Source: DATAUD01 sp036501665
Lineage (GTDB): Bacteria > Verrucomicrobiota > Verrucomicrobiia > Limisphaerales > Palsa-1400
DNA: 64,000 nt
Direction: 5' to 3'
Assembly (NCBI GenBank): GCA_036501665.1
Contig: DASXZW010000122.1
Span: 21,633-85,632 of the forward strand
This document shows, in pieces, positions 52,220 through 61,991 of this stretch (positions within the stretch are counted from its first letter, which is position 1; each line of letters opens with the position of its first letter). The notes under the pieces are model-generated. The model did not search any database, was not told where the DNA came from, and worked only from the letters and a program-made list of their open reading frames with translations. Both the position numbers and the translations under genes were made by a program.

Positions 52220-54043
52220 ATGAGCCAACCCATTCCCTGGCTGATATTATTTCTGCCGCTGCTCTCGGCTGCGTTGATTACGCTGTTCCTTCAGAGGAAC
52301 CCGCGCATCAGCGCGGCGGTGTCAGTGGGCGCGGTGCTGGTGTCCTTTATTTTGTCGATCGGGGTTTTTGCGCAATTCCATTCCGGCGCGCCGCTCGATA
52401 TTCATGCGCAATGGCTGCGGGTGGGCCGGCTGAACATTGAATTTGGAATGCATTTTGACGCGCTCTGCGTGCTGATGCTGCTGGTCGTCACTGGGGTTGG
52501 CAGCCTGATCCACATTTATTCCATCAGCTACATGAAGGGCGATCCTGCGTATAGCCGGTTTTTCGCGTGCCTGAGCCTGTTCATGTTTTCGATGCTTGGA
52601 ATTGTTGTCAGCAACAATTTCTTTCAAATGTTCATTTTCTGGGAATTGGTAGGCGTAAGCAGCTATCTGCTGGTCGGTTTCTGGTATAAAAAGCCTAAAG
52701 CAGCCGATGCCGCCAAGAAGGCATTCCTGACCAATCGAATCGGTGATTTTGGTTTTCTCACGGGGATTATTCTTGTGTGGAGCACCGTCGGAACGATCGC
52801 CTTTGTTGGGATCAAGGAACAATTGATCAAGAATCCGGATGCTTTTGACACGGTCGGGACCGCGATCGGATTGCTCATTTTCTGCGGAGCGGTCGGCAAA
52901 TCCGCGCAATTTCCGTTGCACGTCTGGCTGCCGGACGCGATGGAAGGCCCGACGCCCGTCAGCGCGTTGATTCACGCGGCAACGATGGTGGCGGCCGGTG
53001 TTTATATGCTTTGCCGGGTGTTTTTCATTTTCAACCCGATGTCGCTGCATGTGATTTCGTGGATTGGCGCGATCACCGCGCTACTTGCAGCTTTGATTGC
53101 GATCCAGCAGGACGATATTAAACGAATCCTCGCGTATTCCACGTTGTCCCAATTGGGTTACATGGTCATGGCCGTGGGAATTGGTGAACCGCCTGCCGCG
53201 ATGTATCATTTGACGACGCACGCGTTTTTTAAGGCGCTGCTGTTTTTGGGCGCTGGTTCGGTCATTCATGGGATGCACGACGAGCAAAATATTTGGAAAA
53301 TGGGCCGCCTGAGGGAGAAGATGCCGGCAACATTCTGGACGTTTCTCATTGGGACGCTTGCTCTCGCGGGACTTTGGCCGTTGAGCGGGTTTTTCAGCAA
53401 GGACGCCATTTTGGGCGCGGCCTACCACAATCATCGGCTGACTTTATTTGCCATCGGAATTTTTGTGGCGTTCCTGACTTCTTTTTACATGTTCCGCCTT
53501 GTCTTCGTGGTGTTCTTTGGGAAGGCGAAATCGGACGCGGTTCATCACGCGCATGAATCGTCGGTGGTGATGACGGGGCCGCTTTTTATTCTGGCAATAG
53601 CGTCAGCGGCGGGGGGCTTTTTTGGACTCGAAAAATATTTGCAGCCGCAGTTTTCGCTTCAGGAAGCGCCGGGTTTGGAAATGACGGCGGTGGCGCTTGG
53701 ACTTGGGGCATTCGCGATCGGCTTGGCGGTTGCCGCCCTCCTCTATAGAAACGCTGAAACGGATCCATTGCCGGTAAAGATGGTGTGGTTTTGCAAGGTG
53801 GCCCGGCGGCTGTTCTATTTTGATCGATTCTACGAGGAAGTTATTGCGTTGACTCAAGACGCCCTGGCGCAATTCGCCGAGGGGGTCGATTTTATGCTGA
53901 AACTTTTCGTGCGCTTTTTGCATGGAACCACAGAGTTTACCGGTCGCGCGCTACGCCTGGCACAGACCGGGAGTTTGCAGACCTACACTTTTTTCTTTGC
54001 GGCGGGAATTGCCGTGGTCCTTTACTTCATGCTGCTGCGTTAA
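52220..54043 (+). CDS. nuoL: NADH-quinone oxidoreductase subunit L
   Basis: A 607-residue antiporter-like proton-pumping subunit with the lateral helix. 'MLGIVVSNNFFQMFIFWELVGVSSYLLVGFWY' holds the conserved membrane Glu. 'GKSAQFPLHVWLPDAMEGPTPVSALIHAATMVAAGVYML' and 'DDIKRILAYSTLSQLGYMVMAVG' give the pump Lys/His residues. A long C-terminal helix region follows. It is 3 bp from nuoM. Confidence 0.97.
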   Translation: MSQPIPWLILFLPLLSAALITLFLQRNPRISAAVSVGAVLVSFILSIGVFAQFHSGAPLDIHAQWLRVGRLNIEFGMHFDALCVLMLLVVTGVGSLIHIYSISYMKGDPAYSRFFACLSLFMFSMLGIVVSNNFFQMFIFWELVGVSSYLLVGFWYKKPKAADAAKKAFLTNRIGDFGFLTGIILVWSTVGTIAFVGIKEQLIKNPDAFDTVGTAIGLLIFCGAVGKSAQFPLHVWLPDAMEGPTPVSALIHAATMVAAGVYMLCRVFFIFNPMSLHVISWIGAITALLAALIAIQQDDIKRILAYSTLSQLGYMVMAVGIGEPPAAMYHLTTHAFFKALLFLGAGSVIHGMHDEQNIWKMGRLREKMPATFWTFLIGTLALAGLWPLSGFFSKDAILGAAYHNHRLTLFAIGIFVAFLTSFYMFRLVFVVFFGKAKSDAVHHAHESSVVMTGPLFILAIASAAGGFFGLEKYLQPQFSLQEAPGLEMTAVALGLGAFAIGLAVAALLYRNAETDPLPVKMVWFCKVARRLFYFDRFYEEVIALTQDALAQFAEGVDFMLKLFVRFLHGTTEFTGRALRLAQTGSLQTYTFFFAAGIAVVLYFMLLR

Positions 54044-54046
54044 ACC

Positions 54047-55573
54047 ATGTCGCCACTGACTTTAATTTTTCTGCTCCCGCTCGCCGCCGCGTTGGTGATT
54101 TCGATCATACCTCGAAATTATAAATTCGTCATTCAATGCGTGGCGCTGCTGTCAGCGTTCATTTCGATGTGCGCGGCGGTGTATGTGTTTGGCAATTATG
54201 ATCCGAGCAGCGCGGCGGGCGCTTATCAATTTGTGGAGCAGCACCCATGGGCGCCCAATCTCGGAATCAGCTACCACGTTGGCGTGGATGGGATTAACCT
54301 CGGACTGATCCTGATGGGTTCGGTTGTGTTGTTTGCGGCGACAGCCATCGCCTGGAGCAACCGGACGCGGGACAAGCAATTTTATATTCTGCTGCTGATG
54401 ATGGGCGGCGGGATTCTCGGCGCGTTTGCATCGCTTGATTTGTTTTTCTTTTACTTCTTCCACGAACTGGCGCTGGTGCCGACGTTCATCATGATTGGCA
54501 TGTGGGGCAAGGGAGACCAAAAAAATTACGCGACGTATCAAATCACGCTCTACCTGAGTTTCGGCGCATTGTTTGTGTTGATCGGATTGATCGGTATCTA
54601 TCTGCAATTGCCCGCTGGCGTCCGCACGTTCGACATCGTCGAATTGACGAAATATTTCAAAGCCAATCCTATGCTTCCCTCCGCGCAACGGTGGATTTTT
54701 CCGGCGCTGCTGTTTGGGTTCGGTGTTCTCGTTTCATTGTGGCCTTTTCATACCTGGGCGCCGCTTGGATACAGTTCAGCACCGACGGAAACGGCGATGC
54801 TCCACGCGGGGGTACTCAAGAAATTCGGTTTATACGGACTGATTCGTGTGGCGCTGCCGCTGATGCCCGATGCCGCGCAGCGTTGGGTTTATGTGCTTTC
54901 GTTCCTCTGCCTTGGAAATATTCTTTACTGTGGATTGGTCGCGATGCGGCAGCGCAATCTGAACATGCTCGTCGGAAATTCGAGCGTCGCCCACATGGGT
55001 TTTGCCTTCCTGGGAATCGCAAGCCTGAGCCTCATTGGCATTACAGGGACCGTTGTCGTGATGGTGGCGCACGGATTCCTCGCGGCGCTGACATTTGGTT
55101 TGACGGGTTACTTGCGCGACGAAGCGCAGACGCTGGAAATTTCGCAGTTGGGCGGATTGCTTTCGAGGTTGCCGTTTATTGGCACGGTCATGATCATGGC
55201 GATGCTCGCGGGTTGCGGTGTGCCGGGATTTGCCGGATTTCCGGGTGAAGCGCTTGTCCTTTTTGGCAATTGGGATCGTTCCGCGCTCGTCACAGTTTTG
55301 GCTGTTTGGGGCGCGCTCATCATTGGAGGTGTTTATATGCTCCGCGCCATCCGCAATGTTTGGCATGGCGAAAAGGAAGCGCCGCCGCTTGCTGATGCTT
55401 CAACTCTCTGGCGAAGGACGCCGTACGGACTGCTGCTCGCGTGTCTGATAATTTTCGGCTGTTTCCCGCGCCTTTTGACAGACAATATTAAACTCAGCGT
55501 TGCGCCGATTGTTCGGGCAGTCGGTTCCGATCTCACTGAAAACGCCGCGCAAATGAGGGCGCACTCTCAATGA
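54047..55573 (+). CDS. nuoM: NADH-quinone oxidoreductase subunit M
   Basis: A 508-residue antiporter-like subunit. 'LDLFFFYFFHELALVPTFIMIGMWG' carries the membrane Glu. 'SLWPFHTWAPLGYSSAPTETAMLHAGVLKKFGLYGLIRVALP' and 'RNLNMLVGNSSVAHMGFAFLGI' show the conserved Lys/His residues. It overlaps nuoN by 4 bp. Confidence 0.97.
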   Translation: MSPLTLIFLLPLAAALVISIIPRNYKFVIQCVALLSAFISMCAAVYVFGNYDPSSAAGAYQFVEQHPWAPNLGISYHVGVDGINLGLILMGSVVLFAATAIAWSNRTRDKQFYILLLMMGGGILGAFASLDLFFFYFFHELALVPTFIMIGMWGKGDQKNYATYQITLYLSFGALFVLIGLIGIYLQLPAGVRTFDIVELTKYFKANPMLPSAQRWIFPALLFGFGVLVSLWPFHTWAPLGYSSAPTETAMLHAGVLKKFGLYGLIRVALPLMPDAAQRWVYVLSFLCLGNILYCGLVAMRQRNLNMLVGNSSVAHMGFAFLGIASLSLIGITGTVVVMVAHGFLAALTFGLTGYLRDEAQTLEISQLGGLLSRLPFIGTVMIMAMLAGCGVPGFAGFPGEALVLFGNWDRSALVTVLAVWGALIIGGVYMLRAIRNVWHGEKEAPPLADASTLWRRTPYGLLLACLIIFGCFPRLLTDNIKLSVAPIVRAVGSDLTENAAQMRAHSQ

Positions 55574-57012
55574 ATTTTTCGTTGTTAGCGCCTGAAATCG
55601 CGGTTGTGGGATTGTCGATGGCGATCCTGCTGATTGACTTGTGGACGCCGCAGCCATCGAAGCATCGACTTGGGTGGGTCACGCTCGCGGGATTGCTTGT
55701 CATATTGGCGGCCACATTTTGCGGGGATGGTGTCGGTTCGTCAGAAACTGGATTTCATGGAATGTTCGTACGGGACGGTTTGGCGATGTTTTTCAACCGG
55801 CTCTTTCTGATTAGCGCGATATTTGTAGTTTTGATGGGAATTGAATTCGCCGGGCGAATCGCGATGGGAATCGGCGAATATTATACTGTGACGCTTTTAG
55901 CATTGGCGGGAATGATGTTCGCGGCATCGGCCAACGACTTCATGATGCTTTTCGTCGCGTTGGAGATGATTTCGATCAGCTTTTATGTGCTGGTCAGCTT
56001 TCAACGTTCGCGGATGCAATCGCTGGAGGCGGGGGTGAAGTATTTAATTTTGAGCGCGTTGTCGGCAGCAATCCTTGTGTTCGGCATTGCGCTGATATTC
56101 GGTTCTGGAAATCGCACCGGTTTCGTGGAACTTAGCGCCGACAGCGCGCATATGGCCCATGACAAGGTATTTTGGCTGGGGATACTCCTCGTGCTGATTG
56201 GGTTGGCGTTTAAAATTTCTTCGTTTCCATTGCAAATGTGGACGCCGGACGTCTATCAAGGCGCGCCAACGCCTGTGACGGCGTTCCTAGCCACCGGCTC
56301 CAAAGCGGCGGGATTCGTGCTAGTGTTGCGGGTCCTGTTCGTCGCCGCGCCAGCCATCTCTGCGCAATGGGAGAAGCTGTTCATGTTTGCGGCCGGCATT
56401 ACAATTCTATACGGAAACCTGTGCGCCATTCCACAGCGCAACTTGAAGAGGCTGCTCGGCTATTCCAGCATCGCCAACGCTGGTTATCTGCTGATGGGCA
56501 TCGCCGCGCTAAACGCCGAAGGGTCTTCGGCGGTGCTTTATTATTTGGCGGGATATTTATTTACGCTGGCGGTCGCATTTGCTGTCATTTGTATTGTGAC
56601 GCGCGACAATGATGACATTGCCTCGCTGGCGGGACTGAATCAGCGGTCTCCGTTTTTGGCGGTGGCAATGACGCTGGCGGTTGTGTCGCTGGCGGGAATT
56701 CCTCCGCTGGCGGGATTCCTCGGAAAATTTCTTTTGCTGCGCTCGATTATATTGAGAGCCACGGCGAACCCGGCGTATCTTTGGCTGGCGGTAGTCGCGA
56801 TCGTGGGGGTGGTCGTTTCGATCTACTATTATTTTGGTGTCATCCGGGCAATTTATTGGTCGGCTGATCCGGCGGACCTTTCACCCATTACGGTGTCGCT
56901 TCCGATGAAGATTTCCCTTGGCGTTTGCATTGTGGCGATCCTGTATTTGGGAATTTTTCCCGGATCTGTGCTTGCCAGCGCAACAGAGGCGGTAAAGGCG
57001 TTAAAATTCTGA
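55570..57012 (+). CDS. nuoN: NADH-quinone oxidoreductase subunit N
   Basis: A 480-residue antiporter-like subunit with 'NDFMMLFVALEMISISFYVLVSF', 'FKISSFPLQMWTPDVYQGAPTPVTAFLATGSKAAGFVLV' and 'QRNLKRLLGYSSIANAGYLLMGIA'. It is the last complex I subunit in the run. Confidence 0.97.
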   Translation: MNFSLLAPEIAVVGLSMAILLIDLWTPQPSKHRLGWVTLAGLLVILAATFCGDGVGSSETGFHGMFVRDGLAMFFNRLFLISAIFVVLMGIEFAGRIAMGIGEYYTVTLLALAGMMFAASANDFMMLFVALEMISISFYVLVSFQRSRMQSLEAGVKYLILSALSAAILVFGIALIFGSGNRTGFVELSADSAHMAHDKVFWLGILLVLIGLAFKISSFPLQMWTPDVYQGAPTPVTAFLATGSKAAGFVLVLRVLFVAAPAISAQWEKLFMFAAGITILYGNLCAIPQRNLKRLLGYSSIANAGYLLMGIAALNAEGSSAVLYYLAGYLFTLAVAFAVICIVTRDNDDIASLAGLNQRSPFLAVAMTLAVVSLAGIPPLAGFLGKFLLLRSIILRATANPAYLWLAVVAIVGVVVSIYYYFGVIRAIYWSADPADLSPITVSLPMKISLGVCIVAILYLGIFPGSVLASATEAVKALKF

Positions 57013-57069
57013 TTTCCTTCGCGCTTGATCTTTCCGCTTTCACGCAATTAAGATTCCGCCAAGAAATTT

Positions 57070-57300
57070 ATGGCTGACATTGCAAACAAATACTCTGATA
57101 ACGTCGCGGGCAAATATTACGTGGACAATCAATGCATAGATTGCGACCTTTGCCGCGAGACGGCCCCGGCAAATTTCACTCGCAACGAAGACGGCGGCTA
57201 TTCGTACGTTTACAAGCAGCCCGGCAGTCCTGAAGAAGAGGCGCAATGCAAGGAAGCAAAGGAAGGCTGCCCTGTCGAGGCGATTGGCGACAACGGCTGA
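57070..57300 (+). CDS. Ferredoxin, single [4Fe-4S]-type
   Basis: A 76-residue electron carrier. Cluster ligands CIDCDLC are at residues 22-28, and a fourth, Pro-followed Cys lies in 'EGCPVEAIG' near the end, with an extra Cys in 'EAQCKEA'. It sits 57 bp after nuoN on the same strand and is probably the last gene of the operon. It may feed or drain electrons from complex I, or be independent. Confidence 0.9.
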   Translation: MADIANKYSDNVAGKYYVDNQCIDCDLCRETAPANFTRNEDGGYSYVYKQPGSPEEEAQCKEAKEGCPVEAIGDNG

Positions 57301-57308
57301 CGCCGGTT

Positions 57309-58007
57309 TTATCCGCGAACTTCGAGTCGGTAACCCACTCCCGGCACGGTGATGAGCAACTCCGGTTTTGCCGGGTTGCTTTCGATTTTTTCCCGCAGAT
57401 ACGTCACATAGACGCGAAGGCGCGCGGTCTTCTCAACGTCTTCCAAACCCCAGATTTCCCGCAATAGCTGGCTGTGCGTGAGCACCCTGCCGGCGTTTTG
57501 CACGAAGTAACGAAGGAGCGAATACTCGGTGCGCGGGAGCTTCAGGGCCGAATCGCGAATTTTGACGACCCGCGAGGCCAGGTCCACTTCCATATGGCCG
57601 GTGACGAAAATTTCCGTTTTTGCGGGTGGTTGATGATAGCGCTGGACGACGCGCAAACGCGCCAACAGTTCGTTTGTGCTGAAGGGTTTTGAGAGATAAT
57701 CGTTTGCGCCGCTGTCGAGCGCCAGGACTTTGTCGGTATCACGGTCGCGCACTGAGAGCACGATGACTGGGACCTTCGTCCATTCGCGCAAACGCCGCAG
57801 GACTTCCATGCCATCAATATCGGGCAGGCCGAGGTCCAGAATAATGATGCCTGGCTGGGTGTGGATCGCGGCGTTGATTCCTTCTTCGCCTGTGGCGGCT
57901 TCCTTGACTTCGTAGCCATTGCGTTCAAGGCAGGCGTGAATCAGGCGACGCATTTGCAATTCGTCGTCAATAAAGAGAACTGAGGTCCTCGGCTCAGATT
58001 CGGTCAT
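57309..58007 (-). CDS. KdpE-like OmpR-family response regulator
   Basis: A 232-residue regulator with a receiver domain ('SVLFIDDELQMRRLIHACL', phospho-acceptor Asp in 'IILDLGLPDIDGMEVLRRLREW', Lys in 'YLSKPFSTNELLARLR') and a winged helix ('LPRTEYSLLRYFVQNAGRVLTHSQLLREIWG', 'LRVYVTYLREKIESNPAKPELLITVPGVGYRLEV'). The sequence is KdpE-like, but no KdpD kinase or kdpFABC transporter is in the window, so the regulated process is unproven. It converges on the ferredoxin gene with an 8 bp gap. Confidence 0.92.
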   Translation of the reverse strand: MTESEPRTSVLFIDDELQMRRLIHACLERNGYEVKEAATGEEGINAAIHTQPGIIILDLGLPDIDGMEVLRRLREWTKVPVIVLSVRDRDTDKVLALDSGANDYLSKPFSTNELLARLRVVQRYHQPPAKTEIFVTGHMEVDLASRVVKIRDSALKLPRTEYSLLRYFVQNAGRVLTHSQLLREIWGLEDVEKTARLRVYVTYLREKIESNPAKPELLITVPGVGYRLEVRG

Positions 58008-58248
58008 AATAGGAGCGCAATCCTACTCACGCTTCGCGACGGCGTCAAAGACTGACTTCACATTCGGAAAAAAATCCACCAATTCTTTTTCTGCGAGGAT
58101 GAAATTACCTTGTCACGCAGGAATGGACGGATGTTGTGGATGTCAGGACATTAAATACGAGGGGATGCGATGCCCCTGGCAAAGTTTCGGCAAAACACGG
58201 AGAATTGCGTTGGCAAAATGAGGTGTCACATGGTACGTTTGCCTTCCC

Positions 58249-59139
58249 ATGAAAGCTCTGCTGCGCGGACCGAGCGGTAATGGTAACCTTTTGCCTTGGA
58301 GCGTTCGGCGTCTTCGTGCCTTCAGTTTGACAGAGTTGCTGGTTGTCATAGTGGTCATTGGCATCATGGCCGCAATGCTCGTGCCAGCGGTCTCGAAAGC
58401 AAGGCACCAGGCCGTTGCCGCTTCCTGTCTCAATAACCAGAAGCAATTGGGCGCGGCATTCCATTTGTATGCGCAGGATAATTCTGACCGAATTGTCCAA
58501 ATGTCAGATTATAACACAGGGGAAATCCTTTATCCTGCGGGTGGTTTCTGGGGTGGACCGGTATTTGGGCCGGGTTGGGCGAATTCCGACGATGCCTTTA
58601 GAGCCGTTGAGTTGGGGTTAAGGACAAGCAACGCGTTTTATTATTACTGCAACAATGTCATGGTTTACCATTGTCCAGGTGATCAGCGATTTTTGCAGAA
58701 TCCGAGCACGAATCATCTCAATGGATGGGCTTTTGACAGTTATTCTCGAACGCAAAATCTGGGGGGTGAGCCTTACGACGATTTTTGGGGCGCTCGGGCG
58801 ACTTTCACCAAAATGTCCTCGATTTTTTCGCCGGCCTCCACCTTTTCGATGATCGAGGCGGCTGATTGGCGCGGTTACAATGTCGGAACCTGGACGGTCA
58901 ATTGGTTCGGCTTCCACGGTTTTGAATGGCAGGACCCTCCCGCGATCTGGCATGACAACGTTTGCTCCATAGGGTTTGCCGACGGCCACGCTGAACTTCA
59001 CAAGTGGCTCAATTCATCCTTGATCAACGCGGGTCACGGCGCGGGGTTTGGTCATGCGCAGGGGGATTGGAGTGGTCCTGTTAATGGCGTTGACTACTTG
59101 TACGTATTCAAGGGCTACCAGTTTCCGGGGCATCCTTAA
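58249..59139 (+). CDS. Prepilin-type N-terminal cleavage/methylation protein (pseudopilin, H-X9-DG class)
   Basis: A 296-residue protein with a prepilin leader: 'AFSLTELLVVIVVIGIMAAMLVPAVSKAR' (about 24-52), with Phe at +1 after the predicted Ala and Glu at +5. The long C-terminal globular part contains 'HDNVCSIGFADGHAELHKW', the H-X9-DG-type block that defines this expanded family in Verrucomicrobia and Planctomycetes. Processing by a PilD-like peptidase and a role in a type II-like secretion or pilus apparatus are inferred. No pilus genes are adjacent. Confidence 0.88.
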   Translation: MKALLRGPSGNGNLLPWSVRRLRAFSLTELLVVIVVIGIMAAMLVPAVSKARHQAVAASCLNNQKQLGAAFHLYAQDNSDRIVQMSDYNTGEILYPAGGFWGGPVFGPGWANSDDAFRAVELGLRTSNAFYYYCNNVMVYHCPGDQRFLQNPSTNHLNGWAFDSYSRTQNLGGEPYDDFWGARATFTKMSSIFSPASTFSMIEAADWRGYNVGTWTVNWFGFHGFEWQDPPAIWHDNVCSIGFADGHAELHKWLNSSLINAGHGAGFGHAQGDWSGPVNGVDYLYVFKGYQFPGHP

Positions 59140-59272
59140 AGCGTTCCCGGACTGCAAAATTCAGCAGATGTTGGCTTGACGGGGACGATGGCGATATTTA
59201 GCGTGTCCAACTCGCGGGCGGTCGAATCCACGAAATCCAACAACCGACGCGATTGAATTGAAAGGCTTTTTT

Positions 59273-60589
59273 GTGAATGTAACGGTAGAGAATTTGGGAC
59301 CTTGCAAGAAATTAGTGCGTGTGGAAGTCGAACCTGAAAAGGTTGAAGAAACCTTCAAGGAAGTCACCAGCGGTTTTCAACGCGAAGCGCGGCTGCCCGG
59401 CTTTCGTCCCGGCAAGGCGCCCAAAGAAATGGTGGCGAAGCGGTTTGACTCGGACATCCAGGACGAAGTCAAACGAACATTGATTTCTTCATCCTTCAGG
59501 ACTGCGATGACGGAGCAAAAGCTGTCGATCGTGGGCCAGCCGGAGATTGAGGAAATTCAATTCACGCGCGGCCAGCCCCTGCAATTTGCGGCGAACATAG
59601 AGACTTCCCCTGAATTTGAATTGCCGGAATACAAGGGAATTGTCGCTTCGCGGGAGATCGCGACGGTGACATCCAACGACGTTGAGCGTGCTCTCAACGC
59701 GCTTGCGGAGCGCAACGCGAAATTTGAGACCGTCAGCCGCGAAGCAAAAGAGGGCGATATTGTGGTTGTCAATTATATCGGGACATGCGACGGCAAGCCG
59801 ATTACGGATACGGCCCCCACGGCGCGCGGATTGACTGAGAAGAAGGCGTTTTGGGTCAATGTCGATAAAGCGTCGTTTATTCCTGGTTTTGGCGACCAAC
59901 TCATTGGGATGAAGGCTGGGGACAAGCGAACTATTACGGTTGATTTTCCGGCGGATTTTGTCGTGCCGCAGTTGACCGGGAAAAAGGGCGTTTATGACGT
60001 GGAATTGGTTGAGATAAAAGAGAAGGGCCTGCCGGCCATCGACGAGGAATTCGCGAAGAATTACGGCGCGGAAAATTTGGAAAAATTGCGCGAAGGCATT
60101 CGTGCTGATTTGCAAAACGAATTGAATCTCAAGCAAAGCCGTTCAATTCGGAATCAAGTGGCGCAAAATCTCCTGAATCAAATTCAATGCGATCTGCCGG
60201 AGTCGCTGGTGGAAGACGAAACGCGGAGCATCGTGTATTCGATCGTCAACGAGGAGCAGCAGAGGGGGGTTCTGAAGGATGCGATTGACGCTCAAAAGGA
60301 CCAGATTTACGCGACCGCAAATACTGCGGCCAAGCAACGCGTGAAGGCTATTTTCGTTTTCCAGCGGATTGCCGACAAGGAAGGCACGCGCGTGGACCAA
60401 ACGGACATGGCGCGGCGTTTGCAGGAAATGTCGGCGCAATATAAAATTCCGTTCGACAAGCTGGTGAAGGACATCGAGAAGGCTGGACGGATGAACGACA
60501 TTTACAACCAGTTGCTGAGCGACAAGGTTGTCGATCTCCTAGTGCAGTACGCGAAGATTCAGGACGTGGCGCCAGCGCCGCCGATGTGA
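59273..60589 (+). CDS. tig: Trigger factor, ribosome-associated chaperone/prolyl isomerase
   Basis: A 438-residue chaperone at the ribosome exit tunnel. The N-terminal ribosome-binding domain carries the signature 'GFRPGKAPKEMVAKRF' (G-F-R-x-G-x-x-P). The central FKBP-type domain ('EGDIVVVNYIGTCDGKPI', 'FIPGFGDQLIGMKAGDKRTITVDFPADFV') and C-terminal helical domain follow. A GTG at 59273 with AAAGG 7 bp upstream gives the usual 'MNVTVENL' start; a TTG at 59258 would add five residues. clpP and clpX, often downstream, are not here; the next gene is convergent. Confidence 0.96.
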   Translation: MNVTVENLGPCKKLVRVEVEPEKVEETFKEVTSGFQREARLPGFRPGKAPKEMVAKRFDSDIQDEVKRTLISSSFRTAMTEQKLSIVGQPEIEEIQFTRGQPLQFAANIETSPEFELPEYKGIVASREIATVTSNDVERALNALAERNAKFETVSREAKEGDIVVVNYIGTCDGKPITDTAPTARGLTEKKAFWVNVDKASFIPGFGDQLIGMKAGDKRTITVDFPADFVVPQLTGKKGVYDVELVEIKEKGLPAIDEEFAKNYGAENLEKLREGIRADLQNELNLKQSRSIRNQVAQNLLNQIQCDLPESLVEDETRSIVYSIVNEEQQRGVLKDAIDAQKDQIYATANTAAKQRVKAIFVFQRIADKEGTRVDQTDMARRLQEMSAQYKIPFDKLVKDIEKAGRMNDIYNQLLSDKVVDLLVQYAKIQDVAPAPPM

Positions 60590-60591
60590 GT

Positions 60592-61935
60592 CTATCGTTC
60601 GGCGCGGTATGCCTCGGCCAGCAGAGTAATCGGGTGGACGAGGCGCACGGGGAGCTTTTCCTTGCGGATGCCGTTGGCCATGTGCGCCAGACAGCCAGGA
60701 TTGCCTGTTGCGACGACCTCGGCTTTTGTTGATGCGATGTGCTTGAGTTTGCGGTCAAGCAATTGATTGGCCATTTCCGGCTGGATCAAATTATAAATGC
60801 CCGCGCTGCCGCAACACCAATTGCTCTCCGGCAATTCTGTCAACGAAAGATTCGGGATGGCGCGCAGCAGTTGCCGCGGTTGGGCGGTGATTTTTTGGCC
60901 GTGGCAAAGATGGCAGGCTTCGTGGTAAGTCACCGATTGTGAGGCAACGCCCGGTTTTGGCGGAGTGAGTCCAACAAACGCGAGCCATTCATGGATGTCT
61001 TTGAGTTTTGAGTCCCATAGTTCGGCGCGCTGGTGATATTGAGGATCACCGACAAGGAGCGGGCCGTAGTGTTTCAGATGTGAGCCGCAGCCGGCGGCAT
61101 TGCTGATGATGGCGTCGAATTCCGACGGCGGAAATTGGTCGATATTTTTCCGGGCCAATGCGCGGGCCATTTCCAATTCACCGTTGTGCGCGTGGAGGGA
61201 GCCGCAGCAACTTTGGTTGGCAGGCGTCACCACTTCACAGCCGTTGCGAGCAAGGACTTCGCAGGTGTCGCGGTTGACATCGCTGAACATCAAATCCTGC
61301 GCGCAACCAGTCAGAAGAGCGACGCGATATTTCTTTTTATCGGCGGACGGAGTGATCGGGGCGATTAACTGCGCGGAGAATTTTGGCATGACGACGGGTG
61401 TCATGGCTTCGAGTTCCTGCAAGCGCCGAGGTAAAAGTTTGAGTATCCCGGAACCGCGAATCAGACTTTGGATTCCGAATTGTTGATAAAGGCGAATCGT
61501 CCAGCCGACAAATCGCAGGCGGCGCAAATCCATGAAAAGCCACCGCATCGTCAGGTTGCGGATGAAGGAGCGCCTTGGGTTTTTCAAAACGCCGCTTTCC
61601 TCAGCTTCAGCGCGCGCGTGTTCGAATAGCTCCGCGTAATTGACACCGGCAGGACACGCGGTCATGCACGCGAGGCAACCGAGGCAGAAATACATTTCGT
61701 CGGCAAAGGTCTTAGTCGCTTCCAGGCGGCCATCGGCGATTGCGCGCATCAGTGAAATTCGCCCACGGGGGCTGTTGCGTTCCAGTTTGGTGGCGTCGTA
61801 AGTCGGGCAGGTCGGAAGGCAAAGGCCGCAGTGCATGCACTGCTGAAGGACCGAATAATCCATCCCGCGCAATTGCGAAAGGCGCGGAGCATTTGGCGCA
61901 ACTGCCTGAGGCGAAGCGATAACAGCATCGGTCAT
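60592..61935 (-). CDS. Glycolate oxidase iron-sulfur subunit-like (GlcF/LutA-type) protein
   Basis: A 447-residue protein with two [4Fe-4S] motifs, 'CMHCGLCLPTCPTYD' (about 33-47) and 'CLGCLACMTACPAGV', and two CCG-type domains ('LTGCAQDLMFSDVN', 'NQSCCGSLHAHNG', 'CHGQK', 'NWCCGSAGIYN'). It matches GlcF, the electron-transfer subunit of glycolate oxidase, which works with the FAD subunit GlcD. No glcD or glcE is adjacent, so it may pair with a subunit elsewhere or serve another 2-hydroxy acid dehydrogenase. It is convergent with tig, 2 bp apart. Confidence 0.88.
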   Translation of the reverse strand: MTDAVIASPQAVAPNAPRLSQLRGMDYSVLQQCMHCGLCLPTCPTYDATKLERNSPRGRISLMRAIADGRLEATKTFADEMYFCLGCLACMTACPAGVNYAELFEHARAEAEESGVLKNPRRSFIRNLTMRWLFMDLRRLRFVGWTIRLYQQFGIQSLIRGSGILKLLPRRLQELEAMTPVVMPKFSAQLIAPITPSADKKKYRVALLTGCAQDLMFSDVNRDTCEVLARNGCEVVTPANQSCCGSLHAHNGELEMARALARKNIDQFPPSEFDAIISNAAGCGSHLKHYGPLLVGDPQYHQRAELWDSKLKDIHEWLAFVGLTPPKPGVASQSVTYHEACHLCHGQKITAQPRQLLRAIPNLSLTELPESNWCCGSAGIYNLIQPEMANQLLDRKLKHIASTKAEVVATGNPGCLAHMANGIRKEKLPVRLVHPITLLAEAYRAER

Positions 61936-61991
61936 ATTCGTAGCGTAGATTATGGGAAGGCTTGACGAGCCGCCATATTATAAAGGCGACG

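Noticed and set aside
58160..58177. A small AGGGG/CCCCT hairpin upstream of the prepilin-type gene
   Set aside because: Five base pairs with an 8-nt loop is too weak to support a terminator or riboswitch call; the rest of this 240 bp gap shows nothing clear.
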